From positions 1 to 64,000 of the forward strand of contig JAMPAC010000009.1 in the NCBI GenBank assembly GCA_023667395.1: a stretch of 64,000 bases of DNA. Reading direction: 5' to 3'. Every line of letters begins with the position of its first letter. The stretch's first letter is position 1. The notes beneath the pieces were generated by a model. It did not search any database and had not been told where the DNA came from. It worked only from the letters and a program-made list of their open reading frames with translations. Shown here piece by piece: positions 1 to 8,595 of this stretch. This DNA is from Blautia sp. Lineage in GTDB: Bacteria > Bacillota > Clostridia > Lachnospirales > Lachnospiraceae. Made by a program: the position numbers and the translations under genes.

Positions 1-422
1 GACGTTGCATAGGATCTGCCGCTGTCAGAATAGTCTCCCCCTTTGAGACAGTACAATACGAACGTGTTTTCCCCCGGCGTCAGTTCGAGATAAGAGCTCT
101 GGAATTCGTAGCCGTCCACGGTGATGGTTCCATCGAAAAAGGTTTCGTCAGGCCCGATCCTAAGGCCTGTCACCTCATATGCCGCAAGCGGCATTTCCGA
201 AAAAACATAAGAGGCCGCCGCTTCTTCCTGCTCCGGTTCCTGGGACTGCTCTTCCGTCCCCGCAGGCTCTGATGCCTCCTCCGTCTGGGATGCCGCCGCT
301 GAAGACTCCAGGGATACATCCGATGCCATCGTCCCGGAAGCCGCGTCAGACTCCCCTCCACAGGCGGACACAGACAACACAGTCGCAGCCGCCAATCCTG
401 CCATAACAATCTTCTTAAACAT
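1..422 (-). CDS. Secreted lipoprotein, C-terminus cut by window edge
   Basis: Partial gene read leftward from an ATG at 422 and still open at base 1. The N-terminus has two lysines, a hydrophobic stretch and a lipobox ending LSVSAC at about residue 21, so it should be a lipid-anchored extracytoplasmic protein. A Ser/Glu/Ala-rich linker follows to about residue 70. Then comes a beta-rich-looking segment whose family I do not recognise. A GGGAGG site lies 6-8 bases before the ATG, and a near-consensus promoter lies about 100 bases upstream, so it is transcribed independently of the ABC operon behind it. Function unknown beyond surface lipoprotein. Confidence 0.8.
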   Translation of the reverse strand, partial: MFKKIVMAGLAAATVLSVSACGGESDAASGTMASDVSLESSAAASQTEEASEPAGTEEQSQEPEQEEAAASYVFSEMPLAAYEVTGLRIGPDETFFDGTITVDGYEFQSSYLELTPGENTFVLYCLKGGDYSDSGRSYAT

Positions 423-521
423 ATTTATCCTCCCGATTCTGTTATAAAATTGTTCCGCTCACAGCATGAATCGCCATTCGCCGCTCGCCGAACATGCGAG
501 CATGTTTTCTCGCCAACGCCC

Positions 522-549
522 ATTATACCACGCAACCGCCCTTTGTCAA
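522..549 (-). promoter_or_regulatory. Vegetative promoter for the lipoprotein gene
   Basis: On the minus strand TTGACA (549-544) and TATAAT (527-522) are separated by 16 bases, both perfect sigma-A hexamers. The roughly 90-base leader contains a short hairpin, AACATGC/GCATGTT, at 491-506. The promoter starts just after the stop codon of the preceding permease gene. Confidence 0.75.
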
Positions 550-557
550 CCATAAAC

Positions 558-1688
558 CTAATTCCTCACCTGATGCCGCCCCCATTTCCAGCACCCGATC
601 CCGGCTGCAGCCACCGCCACAGTCACCGCGAATGTCAACAGCACCCGCTTCCCCGACATCGGCGCCTGCACGAACATTCCCGAAAAGGTCAGCGGCATAC
701 TGTAGCAGAAATACTGCAGCCACTTATTCAACACGGTAACAGGCAGATTCCACAGGATCCCCCTCACCACCGCATAGGGAACCAGATAAACCGCCAGCGA
801 CCACAGCAGGGAACCAAAACTGGACTTACATTTTGATGAGATTGCCTGAATCTGCAGAACCAACGCCATTACGGAAAACCACCCGCACAAGTGCAGTCCC
901 AGAACCGCTTTCCACAGGGGATCGGCTGCCCTTGTATAATCATAAGGCACAAAGGTAAGGCCGCAGCTCACAGACAGTCCCTCCCCGCCGTAGACCCAGT
1001 ATCTGAATAGAAACAGGATGCCGCTCATAAGCCAGTAATAAGCGGAGGCCAACAGAACTCCCGCCCCCGTGCGCTGCCACCACAGCCGGAATCGCCCTTT
1101 TACCGTGGGCAGGATGATATCCGCCGTGCGGAACGCGTAATCCTCCGAAAATACAGGACAAAACGCAATGATCACCACCAGGGAGACCAGCACCAGCGTC
1201 ACCAGGAACGAATCCCAGTACCAGCTCCATCCCCTGCCCGCATAACCGAAAGTATAGCTTCCGTCCAGATATTGGTTATCTATGGAAAGTCCCTTTGCCA
1301 ATTCCAGCGTGATCTCTCCGTCCTCCAGCACCGCTTCGCCGACTCCGGTAAACATATTTACCACGAAATTATTGTAGTAATTATGATATTGCCCCGGCTC
1401 TGCTGTCTTTTCCAGTTCCTCCCAGGCAGTCTGCTCGAGATTCACCGGCTCTCCATACTTTTCCCAGATCGCCTGCACTGTCTCAAATGTCAGCGGCCCG
1501 GCAAATTCTTCTGCGGCCATTCTGTCATGAGCCACCGCCTCCCTGCCCAGGTAAACTTTTCCATTGTCAATGATCCCCTCCTCCGTGACAATTCTTGTAT
1601 CATAGAAAATCAGAAACGCTGTTACCACGATCAGCGCCAGCCATACGATCCTACGGGAAAGGATCCTGTAAATTTCTTTTCTAATCAT
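558..1688 (-). CDS. ABC-2 type transporter permease
   Basis: A 376-residue membrane protein. One helix near the N-terminus (about 13-30) is followed by a roughly 130-residue extracytoplasmic domain, then about five to six more helices from residue 160 to the end. This layout, a first helix with a large outer loop and a helical bundle, is that of ABC-2 family permeases. It is the last gene of the sigma factor / membrane protein / ATPase operon, 87 bases after the ATPase gene, and is probably the membrane partner of that ATPase. The ATG at 1688 has GGAGG seven bases upstream. The substrate cannot be told from sequence; export or self-protection is typical for the class. Confidence 0.8.
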   Translation of the reverse strand: MIRKEIYRILSRRIVWLALIVVTAFLIFYDTRIVTEEGIIDNGKVYLGREAVAHDRMAAEEFAGPLTFETVQAIWEKYGEPVNLEQTAWEELEKTAEPGQYHNYYNNFVVNMFTGVGEAVLEDGEITLELAKGLSIDNQYLDGSYTFGYAGRGWSWYWDSFLVTLVLVSLVVIIAFCPVFSEDYAFRTADIILPTVKGRFRLWWQRTGAGVLLASAYYWLMSGILFLFRYWVYGGEGLSVSCGLTFVPYDYTRAADPLWKAVLGLHLCGWFSVMALVLQIQAISSKCKSSFGSLLWSLAVYLVPYAVVRGILWNLPVTVLNKWLQYFCYSMPLTFSGMFVQAPMSGKRVLLTFAVTVAVAAAGIGCWKWGRHQVRN

Positions 1689-1775
1689 ATTCTTTCCTCC
1701 TCTTTGAAGTCAAATACCATGTACACTAATATCTGACCCTTGCGGCATTTACCAGGCCATGGAACATAGCTTTGC

Positions 1776-2642
1776 TCATTGCTCGCGGAAATAATACAGG
1801 TACACATCCTCCAGGTCAGGATCTGCGGGCGACGCATCCGGCAAAGGACAGGCATCCGACACAATCCGCAATTTTACGCCATATTCCGTGTTGCGCAGAT
1901 TGCTGACGGAATACCGCGCCTGATACTCCTCCGCCTCCTCCGGCCTGACGCAGCATTCCCAGACCCTGCCACGGACCTGGGTCAGCATCTGCTCTATATC
2001 CCCGGTAAACAGCAGTCTGCCCCCTTTCATCAGCAATATTTTATCCGCGATATACTCCACATCCGACACGATATGGGTGGATAAAATAATGATCCTGTCC
2101 TTGGAAAGCGCGCTGATGATATTGCGGAAACGGATCCGCTCCTTGGGATCCAGACCCGCCGTAGGTTCATCCAGAATCAGGATCTCCGCATCTCCCAACA
2201 GAGCCTGTGCAATCCCCAGCCTGCGCACCATGCCGCCTGAAAAGGTCTTGATCTTCTTATCCTTTACCTCCTCCAGCTCCACCAACCGCAGCAGTTCCTC
2301 CACCTTGTCCGCCGCTTCTTTTTTAGGGATTGCCTTTAAGGCAGCGAGATAGAGCAGGAATTTTTTCGCCGTGAATTCAGGGTAATAGCCAAAATTCTGG
2401 GGCAGATATCCCAGCAGCCTGCGGTACTCCGCTCCCATTTTCCTGATCTCCATGCCCTGACACAGGATCTTTCCCTCCGTTGCCTCCAGAATACCGCAGA
2501 CCATGCGGAGGAGCGTGGTCTTTCCCGCGCCGTTTGCCCCCAGCAGGCCGTACACCCCATGGGACAGGACACAATCGATCCCATCCACTGCTTTTTTGTT
2601 CCCGTAAGTTTTGGAAACCTTTTCCAACCTTAATTCAAACAT
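1776..2642 (-). CDS. ABC transporter ATP-binding protein
   Basis: A 288-residue ATPase subunit. Walker A GANGAGKTT lies at about residues 35-43, the Q-loop at PQNFG, the signature FSGGMVRR in the middle, and Walker B ILILDEPTAGLDP after it, followed by a switch histidine (STH). The family is the CcmA/DrrA-like ATPases that pair with ABC-2 permeases. The start at 2642 has AAGGGGTG seven bases upstream and overlaps the preceding membrane-protein gene by 13 bases, so the two are translationally coupled. The permease encoded just downstream is the likely partner. Confidence 0.93.
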   Translation of the reverse strand: MFELRLEKVSKTYGNKKAVDGIDCVLSHGVYGLLGANGAGKTTLLRMVCGILEATEGKILCQGMEIRKMGAEYRRLLGYLPQNFGYYPEFTAKKFLLYLAALKAIPKKEAADKVEELLRLVELEEVKDKKIKTFSGGMVRRLGIAQALLGDAEILILDEPTAGLDPKERIRFRNIISALSKDRIIILSTHIVSDVEYIADKILLMKGGRLLFTGDIEQMLTQVRGRVWECCVRPEEAEEYQARYSVSNLRNTEYGVKLRIVSDACPLPDASPADPDLEDVYLYYFREQ

Positions 2643-3511
2643 ATTAAATCACCCCTTATCATTCTGCCGTAACAACTCCTGACCTGCGCCGCGAACACTG
2701 CCACCCCTGACAACAACAGGCAAAACCACACCCACAGATAGGCCGCAGCATACATATCCGGGAAAATGGCGGGCGATATGGCGGACAACGCCGTCAGCAA
2801 AGCCAGGACCGTCATGGTATATTTTCCCCTGCCGCCACGCAGCGCGCTGACCAGCGACAGGCAGCAGATATTGGACAGCACAAAGGGAACCAGCAGATAC
2901 ACCGCAATCCTCCCGAAGAAAGTATCCGTGCGCACTGCAATACCGCCGCTGAATACTGCCAGGATAACAATATCCACGCCTGTGATCAGAAGCATCCTTA
3001 TTGTCCACATCTGGGACAGGTTAATATAGCAGCTTTGCTCCAGTTCCGCCATTCTGTTGGAAAAATGTTTCCCCAACACCCCGTTGGACAGCACGCCCAT
3101 CCACGCCGCCCCAATGGAACTCCACCACAGATAATCCGCTAACTCCGCTCCCTGTTTTGACAGCCAGTGCAAAAACAGGGCCATAAGCGCGAGTAATCCT
3201 CCCTGAAGCGCCCAGAACATGGGGGAAATGTACTGCAGCTGAATCTGGAGCAATTCGCCGAAAGAGGGAATATTGCGGATTTTCCTGGATTCAATGACAT
3301 TCTGTATTTCAAGGAGAGATATCTGTTTCTTGTAAGGATCCGGCTTCAATTCCCGCGCTGTTCCCCAGATATCCTGCAGACCATTTAATGCCGATTCACA
3401 GCTGCTTCCCTGTTCCTCTGCTGTCTGTTCACTTCCTGCTTCCCCTGGAACCGTTATCTGCCTGTTATTTTCGTCCTGTTTGACCGTTGTCAGTTCCTGC
3501 TCTCCGTTCAT
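2630..3511 (-). CDS. Six-helix membrane protein, possible anti-sigma or transporter accessory
   Basis: A 293-residue protein with a soluble, acidic N-terminal part (about 1-110) and roughly six predicted membrane helices from about residue 115 to 280. I do not recognise the family. It lies between an ECF sigma gene (44 bases upstream) and an ABC ATPase gene (13-base overlap). A cytoplasmic N-terminus next to a sigma gene fits a membrane anti-sigma factor, but no zinc-binding HxxxCxxC motif is visible. An accessory membrane subunit of the ABC transporter is equally possible. The start has AAAGGAGG nine bases upstream. Confidence 0.6.
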   Translation of the reverse strand: MNGEQELTTVKQDENNRQITVPGEAGSEQTAEEQGSSCESALNGLQDIWGTARELKPDPYKKQISLLEIQNVIESRKIRNIPSFGELLQIQLQYISPMFWALQGGLLALMALFLHWLSKQGAELADYLWWSSIGAAWMGVLSNGVLGKHFSNRMAELEQSCYINLSQMWTIRMLLITGVDIVILAVFSGGIAVRTDTFFGRIAVYLLVPFVLSNICCLSLVSALRGGRGKYTMTVLALLTALSAISPAIFPDMYAAAYLWVWFCLLLSGVAVFAAQVRSCYGRMIRGDLICLN

Positions 3512-3555
3512 TCCGGAAATCCTCCTTTCATCGATCTGGAAATCTGATTCTGCTT

Positions 3556-4152
3556 TTAATCCAGGAAATCCTCCCTCTTCATCATTCCCCGCAGCTTCTC
3601 CGTTCCCTGCTTCACGCGGGATTTTACCGTGGACACAGACACGTCGGTAAGCTTCGCGATCTCCCGGTATTTCATATCGTACAGATAATGAAGAAGCAAC
3701 GCCTCGCGCTGCATCTGGGGAAGACTGGCCAGCATTTTCATCAAACGGTCATGCGCATCGCTCTCCAGCAGTCTTGATTCGGGAGATTCTTCCGCTTTGT
3801 CCGGAGACTGATATATCTCCCACAGTGAATCGCTTTCCGAAGTATCCTCACTGTCAATTTCCCGGTCAAAACTGACCTCTCTTTCCTCCCGTCTGCTTTT
3901 CTCCGTCAAGTAGTCCCGGCAAAGATTCATGGCAATGGTCAGCAGGTACCCTTTTAGATTGCGGTAATGATAGCCTTCCACATACCGGATAAACCTCAGG
4001 AACGTTTCCTGCGCCAGGTCGTAGGCATCCTCCCTGCTGCCTGCCTGAAAGGTACAAAAACGGAAGATATCGTCGTAGTACTTCTCAACAATATCCTGCA
4101 GATACCGCTTATCACCTTTCTGAATGGCATAGATCCACTGACGCTCGTCCAT
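3556..4152 (-). CDS. ECF-type RNA polymerase sigma factor
   Basis: 198 residues from the ATG at 4152, chosen because AGAGGAAG lies just before it; a longer frame from 4182 has no such site. Region 2 is seen at about 15-85 (DAYDLAQETFLRF, then NLCRDYL). Region 4 is a helix-turn-helix at about 140-185 (LPQMQREALLLHYL, then YREIAKLTDVSVSTVKSRV). A Ser/Asp/Glu-rich linker of about 50 residues separates them. It heads the operon with the membrane protein and ABC transporter, which are its likely targets. A TATAAT-like hexamer sits in the upstream gap. Confidence 0.9.
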   Translation of the reverse strand: MDERQWIYAIQKGDKRYLQDIVEKYYDDIFRFCTFQAGSREDAYDLAQETFLRFIRYVEGYHYRNLKGYLLTIAMNLCRDYLTEKSRREEREVSFDREIDSEDTSESDSLWEIYQSPDKAEESPESRLLESDAHDRLMKMLASLPQMQREALLLHYLYDMKYREIAKLTDVSVSTVKSRVKQGTEKLRGMMKREDFLD

Positions 4153-4468
4153 GATGCTTCCTCTTGTGTCAACAGCCGCCATGTTCGGGACGGAACTGTC
4201 TGCCTTACATAATATATAACCTATTATAGGGGAAAAAGGTTTTAAATAAAATTAAGAAAAGTGTGGTAGATTGCCAACGATTACCTGACACAAACTGTAA
4301 AGTGGTAAAACTTGAATAATAGTCGGTTTTATGCTATTGTATAGGCCGCAGAAGTGAAAAACAAAACGCACAGTCATTACACCAAAGTGCCCGTTTAAGA
4401 CATTGGCAAAATTTTGTCCGTGTTCGTGTCGATATATACGATATACCCATATAAGGCAGGTGGTGAAA
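4153..4468. other. Divergent intergenic region, sigma factor versus LytTR system
   Basis: 316 bases without a gene. It holds a TATAAT-like -10 facing the sigma operon (near 4212-4220) and, on the plus strand, a candidate LytTR direct repeat and promoter listed separately. I see no convincing small open frame or riboswitch. Confidence 0.5.
4370..4399 (+). promoter_or_regulatory. Candidate LytTR regulator binding site
   Basis: Two imperfect direct 9-mers, ACAGTCATT (4370-4378) and CCGTTTAAG (4391-4399), are separated by 12 bases. AgrA-type LytTR proteins bind pairs of about 9 bp, resembling ACAGTTAAG, one or two helical turns apart. The pair ends 14 bases before a possible -35 (TTGTCC, 4414-4419) with a -10 TACGAT (4437-4442, 17-base spacer) in front of the LytTR regulator gene. 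The match is partial, so this is a hypothesis of autoregulation. Confidence 0.35.
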
Positions 4469-5185
4469 ATGCTGTCAATAGCAGTATGTGATGATGAAGT
4501 CATAGAATGCTGCAACATGGCAAGGAAGATCAAAGATATCCTGGAAGAGATGAAAATATCATGTATTGTCCGCCAGTTCTCTAATGGCAGGGAACTTTTA
4601 CAGGCATTGGAAAGTTTTGACATTGTTTTCCTTGATATCCTCATGCCGGGCCTGGACGGGATGAAAACAGCACAGATTTTCCGCAGGAAAGCATCTGACA
4701 AGATGATCATCTTTGTATCTTCCAGCAGGGAGTATGTTTTTGAAGCGTATGATGTGGAGGCTTTCCAGTATCTGCTGAAGCCTGTAGATGACAGGAAACT
4801 GAAAAATGTGCTGCAGAAAGCCATCCGCAAAACAGAAACCCGTTCGCGGGAATTTATCATTGTCAGCAGGGAAAGGCAGAAAAAGAAGCTATTTCTTGAT
4901 GATATATACTATTTCGAGATAAAAGGAAGAATCGTTGATATTCATGGGCTGGAGGGTATTTTCGCTTATTATGGGCAGCTGGGGGAACTGGAGGACAAGC
5001 TGCGGGATAACGGTTTTTTCAGGTGCCACAAGAGTTATCTGATCAATTTGAAACATGTGGATGGCTATAACAGGCAGGAAGTGATCTTGGAAAATGGGGA
5101 AAGGATCATGATCGCGAAAAGAAGATATGATCAGTTTGTCCAGGAGGTGCTTAAGGTCATGCGGCAAAATGGAGGGATTTTATGA
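4469..5185 (+). CDS. LytTR-family response regulator (AgrA-like)
   Basis: 238 residues from the ATG at 4469, preferred because AAGGCAGG precedes it; an upstream in-frame ATG at 4403 has no ribosome-binding site and adds non-conserved residues. The receiver domain is at 1-120, with acidic pocket CDDE, phosphoacceptor Asp56 in FLDILMPG and conserved Lys in LLKPVD. The LytTR DNA-binding domain is at about 135-238 (YFEIKGRIV, FFRCHKSYLINL). It overlaps the kinase gene by four bases (ATGA), so the pair forms one two-component system. No agrD- or agrB-like gene is nearby. Confidence 0.93.
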   Translation: MLSIAVCDDEVIECCNMARKIKDILEEMKISCIVRQFSNGRELLQALESFDIVFLDILMPGLDGMKTAQIFRRKASDKMIIFVSSSREYVFEAYDVEAFQYLLKPVDDRKLKNVLQKAIRKTETRSREFIIVSRERQKKKLFLDDIYYFEIKGRIVDIHGLEGIFAYYGQLGELEDKLRDNGFFRCHKSYLINLKHVDGYNRQEVILENGERIMIAKRRYDQFVQEVLKVMRQNGGIL

Positions 5186-6558
5186 AACAGATTTTAGATA
5201 ATGCGGATATTTTGCTCATAGCGCCATTTTATCTGGGATATATATTGGCATCAGATCAATTCTGCAAAAAATATTTAGGAGCCTCAAAGAAAAATGAACT
5301 TCTGTTTGTGCTCATTTCCTATGGCTGCTGGCTGCTCTGGAACATTGTGGACAGGCTGGATCCAATCCCCTATATTTTCTCCATAGCGCCCGACGCTGTA
5401 TTTTTTTGTACCCTGGTACTGCTGTTCCGCTCAGACAGGGAGAAAAGGATTCTGGCTGCATCCATACTGATGTTAATTCTAAGGCTGGCAGTGCATTTTT
5501 GTGATTCTTTTTTATCGTGTCTGATACTGTCGCTCCGTCATACAATACAGAAGATTCCGGAGCCGTTTTTGAATAATTGGGAAATCGGGTTGATCGGCTG
5601 TGTTGATTGTTGTCTTGTTATATTGGCGGTCTTTTGGATGTCGAAGCATCTTGAATCGGTCTTTTATGGAAAACAGCCAAAATGGTATGGTCTCCTGGCA
5701 GTTCCGCTGCTTATCCTTATAACAGTGTTCGACATTGTTGGATGGGGCGCAAGCAATGGCATTATGGTCAGGAGCGGGGGAAATATGGGGTTGTACTATG
5801 ACCAGATCTTCAGCCACATAGAATTTCTGGTTTTGGCGCTCCTGTCCATGGCTGCAACAGGATTTTATGTATTTGGAATGAACCGGATCTATCTGGAACA
5901 GGAAAAAATAAACCGGTACCATTCGCAGGTTGCAATTTACAAGATGCTGGCAGAGCAGGCAGGTCAGTCGGAGCGGTTACGGCATGATATGAAAAACCAT
6001 ATTATCGCCTTATCAGGGCTGTTTGAGGGTAAGGAATGGGAAAAGATGGGCGGCTATCTGAAACAGTTAGAAAAAAGCGGCCTGGGAGCAGGCGGGGATA
6101 TGACGGGAAATAAGGCTGTGGATGCTCTCCTGTACCAGAAGCGGAAACGGGCCAAACAGGAAGAAGTCCGATGGGAATGTGACATACAGCTGCCGAAGAT
6201 ATGCTGTATCAATGAGTTTGACCTGTGTGTGCTGTTTGGAAACATATTGGACAATGCGCTGGAAGCATGTGGACGGCTGCGGCCTGATGAATGCGGTTTT
6301 ATTAATATTCAGGCGAAGACAGTAAAAAAGTGTTTTCTGCTTGAAGTGAAAAACAGTATGGACAGGACGGAAAAAGATACAGAAAAATCTGCCAGGAAAG
6401 GGAATCCACAGAAGCATGGGATTGGCCTGATGAATGTAAGAGATGTGGTAGATAAGTATGACGGGGCAATGCATACTGAAACAGGGGACAGCACTTTTGT
6501 GATCTCCATCCTGATTCCTCTGGATGATGCCGCACATAACATCAAACAGGCTGTTTGA
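5182..6558 (+). CDS. GHKL-family sensor histidine kinase (AgrC-like)
   Basis: 458 residues. About six N-terminal membrane helices (1-240) are followed by a coiled linker, a phosphoacceptor region RLRHDMKNHI with His268, and a C-terminal GHKL ATPase domain with the N-box NILDNALEAC and the G-box KHGIGLMNVRDVV. This is the AgrC/ComD-like architecture, usually a peptide sensor at the membrane. The start codon overlaps the stop of the LytTR regulator gene. The signal is unknown because no prepeptide or processing gene is adjacent. Confidence 0.9.
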   Translation: MKQILDNADILLIAPFYLGYILASDQFCKKYLGASKKNELLFVLISYGCWLLWNIVDRLDPIPYIFSIAPDAVFFCTLVLLFRSDREKRILAASILMLILRLAVHFCDSFLSCLILSLRHTIQKIPEPFLNNWEIGLIGCVDCCLVILAVFWMSKHLESVFYGKQPKWYGLLAVPLLILITVFDIVGWGASNGIMVRSGGNMGLYYDQIFSHIEFLVLALLSMAATGFYVFGMNRIYLEQEKINRYHSQVAIYKMLAEQAGQSERLRHDMKNHIIALSGLFEGKEWEKMGGYLKQLEKSGLGAGGDMTGNKAVDALLYQKRKRAKQEEVRWECDIQLPKICCINEFDLCVLFGNILDNALEACGRLRPDECGFINIQAKTVKKCFLLEVKNSMDRTEKDTEKSARKGNPQKHGIGLMNVRDVVDKYDGAMHTETGDSTFVISILIPLDDAAHNIKQAV

Positions 6559-6652
6559 AACAAGAATCTAATACCGTGTTGTTTACATGCCGAAAGAGCA
6601 GATGAAAGTTCTTAAATTCCGTTAAAGGTCGATGGTAAAGGAGGATGACACC

Positions 6653-7138
6653 ATGAATTCAAAAACGATGGAAGGGCTTGTAGGCGCAAGGACAAATATG
6701 AACCTGATGAATACGCCTATGCGCGTTTACAGGGAGGCGCGACGTAAAGGGGATACGGATGCCATGGAGCGCGCAATGGGTTATGTGGGTGATTTTTCTG
6801 ACAAGGCGGAGGATTATAAGGCCAAAGCCGATAAAGGAATGGAAGAGGACGCGAAAGAAGCAGAGGAAAAAGCAAAAGCACAGCGTGAGGAGGCTATCCG
6901 GAAGCGCAGGGAAGAATGCGAGAAACTGGAAGGGGAGACCTCAAAATGCAGGGATGCGTGCCGCTTGGAGATCAGCGACGAAGGACAGGCATTGCTGAAA
7001 GATAACATGGATCCTGAAAATACGATTTCTGCTGAAAAAAAGGCAGATGCCGTCACAGAGCCTGTAACCTATACAAAAGCAGGAAAGACAATTCCAGTGG
7101 AACAGAGTACAAGTGCAAACATTTCAGTTTCGCTATAA
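6653..7138 (+). CDS. Small charged helical protein of unknown function
   Basis: 161 residues from the ATG at 6653, which has AAAGGAGG eight bases upstream; an ATG at 6632 precedes that site and is less likely. There is no signal peptide or membrane helix. Residues about 35-110 are very rich in Lys, Glu and Ala and should form a long helix or coiled coil, and the tail is Thr/Ser-rich. I do not recognise the family. It follows the kinase gene by 94 bases and precedes another soluble unknown by 24 bases, so all four genes may be co-expressed. Confidence 0.7.
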   Translation: MNSKTMEGLVGARTNMNLMNTPMRVYREARRKGDTDAMERAMGYVGDFSDKAEDYKAKADKGMEEDAKEAEEKAKAQREEAIRKRREECEKLEGETSKCRDACRLEISDEGQALLKDNMDPENTISAEKKADAVTEPVTYTKAGKTIPVEQSTSANISVSL

Positions 7139-7162
7139 AAGTGAAGATAGGAGGAGGGAATT

Positions 7163-7645
7163 ATGTCAATGGAAGTAAGCAGTAACCATAGAGATTACAG
7201 GTTTGAAAATATATTTTCAGATTATGATCATCTGGAAAAGCTGCAGGAAAGCCGCCCTGTTCCCAGGGACGAATATATCAGCAGCGAGAAATCCAACAGC
7301 AGGCCAAGCGGGCTGTACCGCATGGGGCAGGATGAGAACGGCAATCCCAAGGTGCTGTATGATGAACCAAAAAAATCTGGCGGTGCAGATGGAAAGGAAC
7401 AGCCCAAAGCCCAGGCAGACAGTTCGAAGAAAGATGTAGAAAAATGCACAATGAATACCGATAAGACTGACAGGGAGATCAAAAAACTGAAAGAACAGAA
7501 GCAGCAGTTGGAACAGCAGGTAAAAGCGGCTTCCGGGGATGAAGAAAGGGTAAAGGATCTGAAAAAGAAATTATCCCGGGTAAAGAGCGAACTGAGCCAA
7601 AAAGATAACGATACATACAGGCGGCAGAATGCAGTGATTTCTTAA
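7163..7645 (+). CDS. Small coiled-coil protein of unknown function
   Basis: 160 residues, no signal peptide or membrane segment. Residues 1-85 are polar, with a GLYRMGQDENGNP segment. A Lys/Gln/Glu heptad-like coiled coil runs from about residue 100 to 150. The ATG has AGGAGGAGGG close upstream. Family not recognised. It shares the KxE-rich character of the preceding gene product and is probably in the same transcript. It ends 19 bases before the convergent AraC regulator gene, and no clear terminator is visible between them. Confidence 0.7.
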   Translation: MSMEVSSNHRDYRFENIFSDYDHLEKLQESRPVPRDEYISSEKSNSRPSGLYRMGQDENGNPKVLYDEPKKSGGADGKEQPKAQADSSKKDVEKCTMNTDKTDREIKKLKEQKQQLEQQVKAASGDEERVKDLKKKLSRVKSELSQKDNDTYRRQNAVIS

Positions 7646-7664
7646 TGGGATGACTAAAGGCAGA

Positions 7665-8573
7665 TCATTTCCCAGCCTCCGCTCCCTGCGGCTTCAACAG
7701 TTCCGCGATCAGCCCCTCCACCTCCTGCAGCTGCTCCCTGGAGTTCTCCCGGTGGCTCTGCTTGCGGTATTGGGAGGGGGACATGCCCTTCATGGCATGA
7801 AATGCCTTGGTGAACACCATTGCGTCGCTGTACCCGCAGGACAGGGCGATGCTCTCAATGGGATAGGAAGTGGAATCCAGCAGTTCCCGCGCTTTCGTGA
7901 TGCGGAACGTGGTGAGGAACTGCTGGGGGGACATTCCCAGATAATTTTGAAACAGGGTATACAGATAGCTTCTGTTGATACACACATAATCGGCCACATC
8001 CGTGACCTTGATGGGATTACAGTAATTGCTCTGGATAAAGGATACCGCCTTTTTCACATACTGGTTTCCTTTATCCTCTTCATTCCTGGCAACCACCCCG
8101 GCGCTCTCCGCCAGGATGGAAAGGAACACTCCCAGCTGGCCGTTCCTGCGCAGGTCGTCCGCCACGCCGAAAGTATTATGCTCCATCATATCCCGCACGA
8201 TGGTATATAATTCCTGATCCCTGTCGCAGGAAAAGATGGGATGCCTGGCGGAAAGCCCCATGGAAGTCAGGTATTCTTCTGCGCGGCTTCCCCCGAATCC
8301 CACCCACAGATAGGTCCAGGGATCCTCCTCATCCGCCTGATAAAAAGCCAGTTCATTGGGCTGAATCAGAAAACCATACCCTGCTTCCAGGCGGTATTCC
8401 TTATCATGAAACCGGAAGAGACCTTTCCCGCTCAAGACATAGTGGATCAGGTAATGAGGCTTGGAAGCGGGGCCAAAGCTGTGCAGGCTCCCGGTCTGTG
8501 AACAGCCGCAGCAATTCACATACAGGCTGCCTATCCTGTCGTTTTCAAAGTCCAGCTTGAAAGCCTTTTCCAC
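7665..8573 (-). CDS. AraC-family transcriptional regulator
   Basis: 302 residues. An N-terminal cupin-like sugar-sensing domain (about 15-150, with HYVLSGKGLFRF and YGFLIQPNE) is followed by a C-terminal double helix-turn-helix (about 180-275) that includes LYTLFQNYLGMSPQQFL and IALSCGYSDAMVFTKAFHAMKGMSPSQYR. Translation probably starts at the GTG at 8573, which has a G-rich site seven bases upstream. The iron-sulfur aldo-keto reductase gene lies 22 bases upstream in the same orientation. AraC proteins of this shape usually control carbohydrate genes; the GH3 gene a few kilobases away is a conceivable target but is not adjacent. Confidence 0.92.
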   Translation of the reverse strand: MEKAFKLDFENDRIGSLYVNCCGCSQTGSLHSFGPASKPHYLIHYVLSGKGLFRFHDKEYRLEAGYGFLIQPNELAFYQADEEDPWTYLWVGFGGSRAEEYLTSMGLSARHPIFSCDRDQELYTIVRDMMEHNTFGVADDLRRNGQLGVFLSILAESAGVVARNEEDKGNQYVKKAVSFIQSNYCNPIKVTDVADYVCINRSYLYTLFQNYLGMSPQQFLTTFRITKARELLDSTSYPIESIALSCGYSDAMVFTKAFHAMKGMSPSQYRKQSHRENSREQLQEVEGLIAELLKPQGAEAGK

Positions 8574-8595
8574 AGCGCCGCCCCCCTTTTCTGAT

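Noticed and set aside
6598..6627. A second LytTR-like pair (GCAGATGAA and CCGTTAAAG, 12-base gap)
   Set aside because: It lies only ten bases before the ribosome-binding site, leaving no room for a promoter; the first half-site is also poor.
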